A DNA stretch of 6,934 bases from Solirubrobacteraceae bacterium. GTDB lineage: Bacteria > Actinomycetota > Thermoleophilia > Solirubrobacterales > Solirubrobacteraceae. The stretch is taken from the NCBI GenBank assembly GCA_030149625.1, contig JASLHP010000243.1, positions 1 to 6,934 of the forward strand, given 5' to 3'. The notes below the pieces were generated by a model. The model searched no databases. It saw only the letters and a program-made list of their open reading frames with translations, and had not been told where the DNA came from. The translations under genes were made by a program, and so were the position numbers. Below are positions 6,433 through 6,934 of the stretch, one piece after another; position 1 is the first letter of the stretch; each line of letters starts with the position of its first letter.

Positions 6433-6487
6433 GCCGCACGGCCTGGCGGCAACGTCCGCTGCAGGCGCGCTCGCGCGGCCGTGCGGC
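6433..6487. repeat. 11-bp inverted repeat in the gap between UXS-like and phosphotransferase genes
   Basis: The arms gccgcacggcc (6433-6443) and ggccgtgcggc (6477-6487) are perfect reverse complements separated by 33 nt. The loop holds a small inner hairpin (gcgg 6446-6449 with ccgc 6456-6459). It lies downstream of the UXS-like stop and just upstream of the likely phosphotransferase start, so it could act as an attenuator, operator or transcript-stabilising structure. There is no T run to make a classical terminator. The rest of the 6395-6511 gap shows nothing else I can name. Confidence 0.5.
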
Positions 6488-6511
6488 GGCGCGTCGCGAC
6501 TGTCCGGAGCG

Positions 6512-6934
6512 TCAGTTCGAGCCCCCGATGAGCAGCTCGACGCCGGACTGCTCGATCGTGCGCTGCAGGCCGTCGCGCAGCGACACCTCGGGCGACCAGC
6601 CGAGCAACTCCCCGGCGAGCGCGATGTTGGGCTTGCGCTGCTTGGGGTCGTCTTCGGGCAGCGCCTCGTAGACGATCTCGGCGGTCGAGCCGGTGAGCTC
6701 TTTGACGATCTCCGCGAGCTCGAGCAGCGTGAACTCGTCGGGGTTGCCGACGTTGACGGGGTAGTGGTGACCGGACTCGGCGAGCGCGATGATGCCGCGG
6801 ATCAGGTCCGAGACGTAGCAGAACGAGCGCGTCTGGCTGCCGTCGCCGAACACGGTGATCGGCCGGTTGCCGAGCGCCTGGCGCAGGAACGTGGGAATCG
6901 CGCGGCCGTCGTGCGGGCGCATGCGCGCGCCGTA
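6512..6934 (-). CDS. NAD-dependent UDP-sugar epimerase/decarboxylase, UDP-glucuronate decarboxylase-like, C-terminal part (5' end outside window)
   Basis: The last 140 residues of an extended short-chain dehydrogenase/reductase. The frame stays open to the window edge, reading YGARMRPHDGR from the first complete codon; the ATG at 6922 is internal, because YG.RM.P.DGR is a conserved mid-protein segment of UDP-glucuronate decarboxylases. Next come ITVFGDGSQTRSFCYVSDLI (nucleotide-sugar contact region), YPVNVGNPDEFTLLELAEIV, and DDPKQRKPNIALAGELLGW, the last being very typical of UXS enzymes that make UDP-xylose from UDP-glucuronate. The catalytic YxxxK and the NAD-binding GxxGxxG lie upstream, outside the window. 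It would supply a nucleotide sugar to the glycan pathway. A related UDP-glucose 4-epimerase or dTDP-glucose dehydratase is less likely given the DDPKQRKP stretch. The TGA complement is at 6512-6514, and the phosphotransferase follows on the same strand. Confidence 0.88.
   Translation of the reverse strand, partial: YGARMRPHDGRAIPTFLRQALGNRPITVFGDGSQTRSFCYVSDLIRGIIALAESGHHYPVNVGNPDEFTLLELAEIVKELTGSTAEIVYEALPEDDPKQRKPNIALAGELLGWSPEVSLRDGLQRTIEQSGVELLIGGSN

Noticed and set aside
6075..6671. A plus-strand open frame across the UXS-like/phosphotransferase gap
   Set aside because: It is antisense to two well-supported genes and has Ser/Arg-rich composition without motifs.

Overview
The window is very GC-rich (about 70% or more by eye) and densely coding. 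It carries part of an exopolysaccharide / surface-glycan locus. Codon use, frequent GTG and TTG starts, and protein styles (an Ala/Arg-rich ligase with a C-terminal TPR region, short GT4 enzymes, a small secreted C-terminally anchored protein) suggest a high-GC actinobacterium. My best guess is class Thermoleophilia (Solirubrobacter/Conexibacter-like). This placement is by style only; there is no rRNA or marker gene in the window.

Layout: (i) 2-703 (+), the C-terminal part of a GT4 glycosyltransferase cut by the left edge. (ii) 721-1251 (+), a small secreted protein of unknown function with a C-terminal membrane helix and basic tail. (iii) 1241-3544 (+), a polytopic Wzy/WaaL-type O-antigen ligase/polymerase with a C-terminal TPR region, whose start overlaps gene ii by 11 nt. 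(iv) 3515-4168 (-), a class I SAM-dependent methyltransferase, overlapping the ligase tail-to-tail by 30 nt. (v) 4236-4793 (+), a GT4-like protein that has its N-terminal domain and extreme C-terminal helix but lacks the whole donor-binding domain. (vi) 4787-6394 (-), a polyprenyl-phosphate sugar-phosphotransferase (WbaP/WcaJ type). (vii) 6512-6934 (-), the C-terminal part of an NAD-dependent UDP-sugar epimerase/decarboxylase of the UDP-glucuronate decarboxylase type, cut by the right edge. No stretch over 300 nt lacks a gene; the longest gap is about 117 nt, between vi and vii.

Working model (inference): the UXS-like enzyme supplies a nucleotide sugar. The phosphotransferase loads the first sugar phosphate onto undecaprenyl phosphate, the GT4 enzyme(s) extend the repeat unit, the methyltransferase may modify or cap it, and the Wzy/WaaL enzyme polymerises it or transfers it to an acceptor outside the membrane. 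The small anchored protein coupled to the ligase could be a partner or acceptor.

The two observations most worth checking are the in-frame loss of the catalytic domain in gene v and the small secreted protein coupled to the TPR-ligase. Lesser ones are a G8 tract near the 5' end of the phosphotransferase gene, paired palindromes inside the methyltransferase gene, and an inverted repeat in the vi/vii gap. I see no CRISPR array, tRNA, rRNA, insertion sequence or phage gene.
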